A stretch of 64,000 nucleotides of DNA. Source: Trema orientale. Lineage: Eukaryota; Streptophyta; Magnoliopsida; Rosales; Cannabaceae. The translations under genes and the position numbers were made by a program. Position 1 is the stretch's first letter, and every line of letters begins with the position of its first letter. The stretch lies in contig JXTC01000518.1 in the NCBI GenBank assembly GCA_002914845.1, forward strand, positions 62,001 to 126,000. The letters are read 5' to 3'. The notes beneath the pieces are model-generated. The model did no database searches. It saw only the letters and a list, made by a program, of their open reading frames with translations, and was not told the origin of the DNA. Positions 61,352 to 64,000 of the stretch are shown here, piece by piece.

Positions 61352-63006
61352 TTACTTGAATTGAAAAAATAAAAATGATCTTGAAAAAATAAAAAAAGAA
61401 TAACCTATTAGTAGTATATCAATTAGTTACTTGATTTACTATGGGAAAAAAATGATAAATATGCAATTAATTAGTTAATTACGTTATTTACTAGAAAGAT
61501 GGTGGAAAATAAATAATTTACCAAAGCAAAGTCTGACTCTTGGAAAATATGAGCCCCTTTGTTTTTTTTTTACAGGGCAATTTTGTCAATATGCATATTT
61601 TAAAAGAGAAGATTATCGGTTCTATGAGAGCCAATTAATACTATCAACTAAAGAAGCCTCTGTCTAGGAAAAGCTACAGCAATTTGACCATAAGAAAGGG
61701 GTTCCAATAAATTATTAAGTTAGTCTTATTATCAAGATTGAAGCTTGAACTGAGGTAAGAGTACAGGTACAAGAAACCCACATGTAGAACGATCAATTCC
61801 TGTAATTGATTCCTAAACACAGTTCATTGTAAATGACTAAATAAGTTTAAGTACAAATGATAAGCCAGCCTCAGTTTGAGGTCAGGAGTAGCTAACCTTT
61901 GGGCTATAATATTAGTAAAGAAATGAAACAAGAAAATAATATAACAAGTAACAAATGTGCTAATTAGAATAATGTAGACAACGATAATTACAAAAATCAA
62001 AAGAAGAACAAAGATGGAAAGACTCCTTGCTTCAAAAACATTCTTCAGAAAGTCAAGTTCTTTGTCCAGATAATTGAGGTTCTTTTTTTTTCCTCAAAGA
62101 AAATACAATACAAGAAAACAAAACATCAGACACATAGTGTGCATACCCATTCCCAATTCAGATACGAAGCTATGCTTAACTCTTAATCGACATTATATAC
62201 ATATATATTGCATATATTTAAATTCAAAATAAAATGCCTAAATACCTTCCTAGATCCGAGCCCCCCTGCTCCTATTTTAGATCTTCACTGCGAGCTCAAC
62301 TTTTAGCTAACAAATCTCTCTTCGCCGCTCAATGCGAACCCCAGATCTCGCACACAATTGGGCGAGGTCGACAATGGCGGTTCTATAGGAGACAGAGAGA
62401 GTATCTGCAAAAGTGAAAGTGAGAGTGAGTGGGTGTGGTTCATTGATGTTGAGAGAGTCTGTACGTGAGACTGAGCGTGTATCAAGGGTAATTCTGGTAT
62501 TAAAAATTATAAAAACCAAAAATGGATATATTTGTTCATAAAATAAAAAAAGGGATATATACTGAACTTTACCCCAAAAAAGTAGGGTATTGTTGTTCGA
62601 AGCCTTTTTTTTTATTCTTTGTAAATTTCTTTTGGGCCTTTAAGTTATAAGACTAAAAAATATTCTTTTTAGTTTCATAGCCTTTTAACGAAACTTATAT
62701 ATTTCCAATCATGTCATTTTTCCAAAAACTTCAAAATCATCTCAAAAATTTCTTTTAAAAATGAATATTTGATGTTTGGGTAAGTTAACGATTCATAGTT
62801 TGAGTGTCTTAGATTTGGGAGGTTTAATTGAAATCAAGCATGTAAATGATAATTTCATGCTAAAAATTGCGATTTAATCGTCGAGCTCGATTGAATTTAA
62901 CCTAATTGGACCCAATTGAACTCCATTGGGTCAGTCAACTTTACTCGATTGAGTCCGATCGAGCTCAACTAGGGTATCTTTGGTTTTTCTACACCATATC
63001 AGCAAA

Positions 63007-63046
<40 letters not shown>

Positions 63047-63331
63047 GAAAAAGAAAAAAAGAAAAAGGAGAATATCATATTTCAAAAGAGGGGTTCGAGG
63101 AAGGTTACTGAACTCATTACTCGATTTCTTGGTTAGCAGTTTTATTTGTTAAATCTCATTTTTTTCATTTGTTTCTCCGATTATATGTATGAATGTTCCT
63201 CACTTGTCTCTTTGTCGTTGGCTACCTCTCAGATGTTCTAAATCCAACCTTAGGCACCCTTACTAGCCTATGCTCTAACATATAAGTACCTCAAATCTCA
63301 ATCTCTTTGGATATAGGGGCTTATAGAAATA
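61352..63331. other. Intergenic spacer with a GC-richer fragment and an SSR
   Basis: No gene is supported. The stretch 62250-62490 is less AT-rich and contains short open frames on both strands, but I recognised no domain. It could be a 5' leader fragment. An (ATA)n microsatellite of about 12 units lies at 63007-63043. The stretch 62880-62970 has repeated CGATTGAG and AATTGAAC words. Confidence 0.45.
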
Positions 63332-63610
63332 TGACCAAATTTTGGGCTCAATTTTAGTAAATATCCCTTTGTCAAATGTTATAGCAAAATGTCCGGTATA
63401 TATGCTTGTATACCAAGTGTAAAATTTTATATACCAAGTATAAAAAATTATATACCAAGTGCATTTCAGTACAATAACTAAAATTGGTAGATATGTGTAT
63501 CTACCAAGAGTAAAAATATATATACCTGGACATTTAGCTATAAAATTTTAAAAGTGGACATCTACTTAATCAAATTTAAAAGTTTAGTCATCCACCTAAA
63601 TTTCTCTTGG
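63332..63610 (-). repeat. Copy 2 of the 0.3-kb dispersed repeat (inverted)
   Basis: Its reverse complement aligns with 45955-46262 across nearly the full length, including the TATACTTGGTATATA blocks and the GTCCAGGTATATATA segment. The two copies are 17 kb apart in opposite orientation. Confidence 0.8.
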
Positions 63611-64000
63611 ATTATATTACTCGTGGATCTTTCAATAAAATATATATATATGAGAAATTAATTAGATTGGTTGTCTGTTTTACACACGATCATAACAAAA
63701 TATTCTTTTTCATTTTTTAAGAAATATTCAAAAATATCAGTTAATAATATATATTGGTATTACATTAGTAAACTAATTTTACTTGTGGCCATTTATTTTT
63801 AATGACTTTTAAAAAATGGGCCAATCTTCATTGGGTTTTTTTTAGGGTTTGACATTAAAAAAAAGGGTTTTTTTGGGTTTTACCTTCACAAATTGAAAAA
63901 AATTACAAATATACGGTACAGAAAAATAATTTTCTTCTATAGGCACGAAATTGGCATTTTTGAAAGAATGAGAGTGAGAAACACGGTGGCAAATATTGTA
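63611..64000. other. AT-rich spacer at the window edge
   Basis: I saw nothing supportable apart from T-runs and TTTGGG-like words at 63830-63880. Confidence 0.5.

Noticed and set aside
62234..62519. Short open frames on both strands in a GC-richer stretch
   Set aside because: They are only 60-70 codons and mutually overlapping, with no domain; recorded as a possible leader fragment only.
1..64000. CRISPR arrays, bacterial operons, rRNA or tRNA genes
   Set aside because: None seen on either strand by eye; the tandem repeats present lack unique spacers and the sequence is clearly plant nuclear. A tRNA scan was not possible here.

Overview
This window looks like nuclear DNA from a flowering plant, probably a eudicot. 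It is AT-rich, has multi-exon genes with GT-AG introns, and carries many plant transposable elements. I could not name the species. The window holds two intact protein-coding genes, one broken gene relic and a large load of nested transposable-element debris. I saw no rRNA, tRNA or CRISPR features.

Region 1 (1-22310, + strand): a 22-exon gene for a predicted 1455-residue membrane protein. It has a signal peptide, a glycine-rich extracellular part, a Cys-rich GCC2/GCC3-like module and several C-terminal membrane segments. It belongs to the plant glycine-rich / 'ephrin type-B receptor-like' family, whose function is unknown to me. Its introns have absorbed transposons. Intron 3 holds three TRIM-like LTRs, two of them forming a palindrome. 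Intron 8 is 8.5 kb and holds a decayed Ty1/Copia element interrupted by a solo LTR and a LINE tail, followed by a second, nearly full-length dead LINE. Intron 20 holds a MITE.

Region 2 (22311-35618): intergenic. It contains a hAT-type element with an 8-bp target duplication, a 1.78-kb Mutator-type element with a 9-bp target duplication and an internal 290-bp duplication, two related tandem hairpins, several MITEs, a second hAT-type element and a decayed AT-rich repeat family. A 5'-truncated, frameshifted but intron-containing relic of a TSR2-type pre-rRNA-processing gene lies at 33640-34886.

Region 3 (35619-44476, - strand): a 17-exon gene for peroxisomal Lon protease 2 (LON2), complete from start codon to a C-terminal SKL peroxisome signal. 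A single N at 40008 hides about 33 bp of coding sequence. Once this is allowed for, the protein is 888 residues with the Ser784/Lys827 catalytic dyad. The promoter side carries an 81-bp poly-A/T tract.

Region 4 (44477-64000): I found no supportable gene. It holds MITEs, a second long Mutator-type element (60479-61342), a hAT-type element containing a 79-bp tandem array (48582-49507), minisatellites, SSRs and a short GC-richer patch of promoter-like motifs (48300-48490).

The two genes are not known to act in one pathway. In Arabidopsis, as I recall, a GRP family member (At5g47020) and LON2 (At5g47040) are also near neighbours, so the pair may be an old syntenic block spread apart here by transposons.
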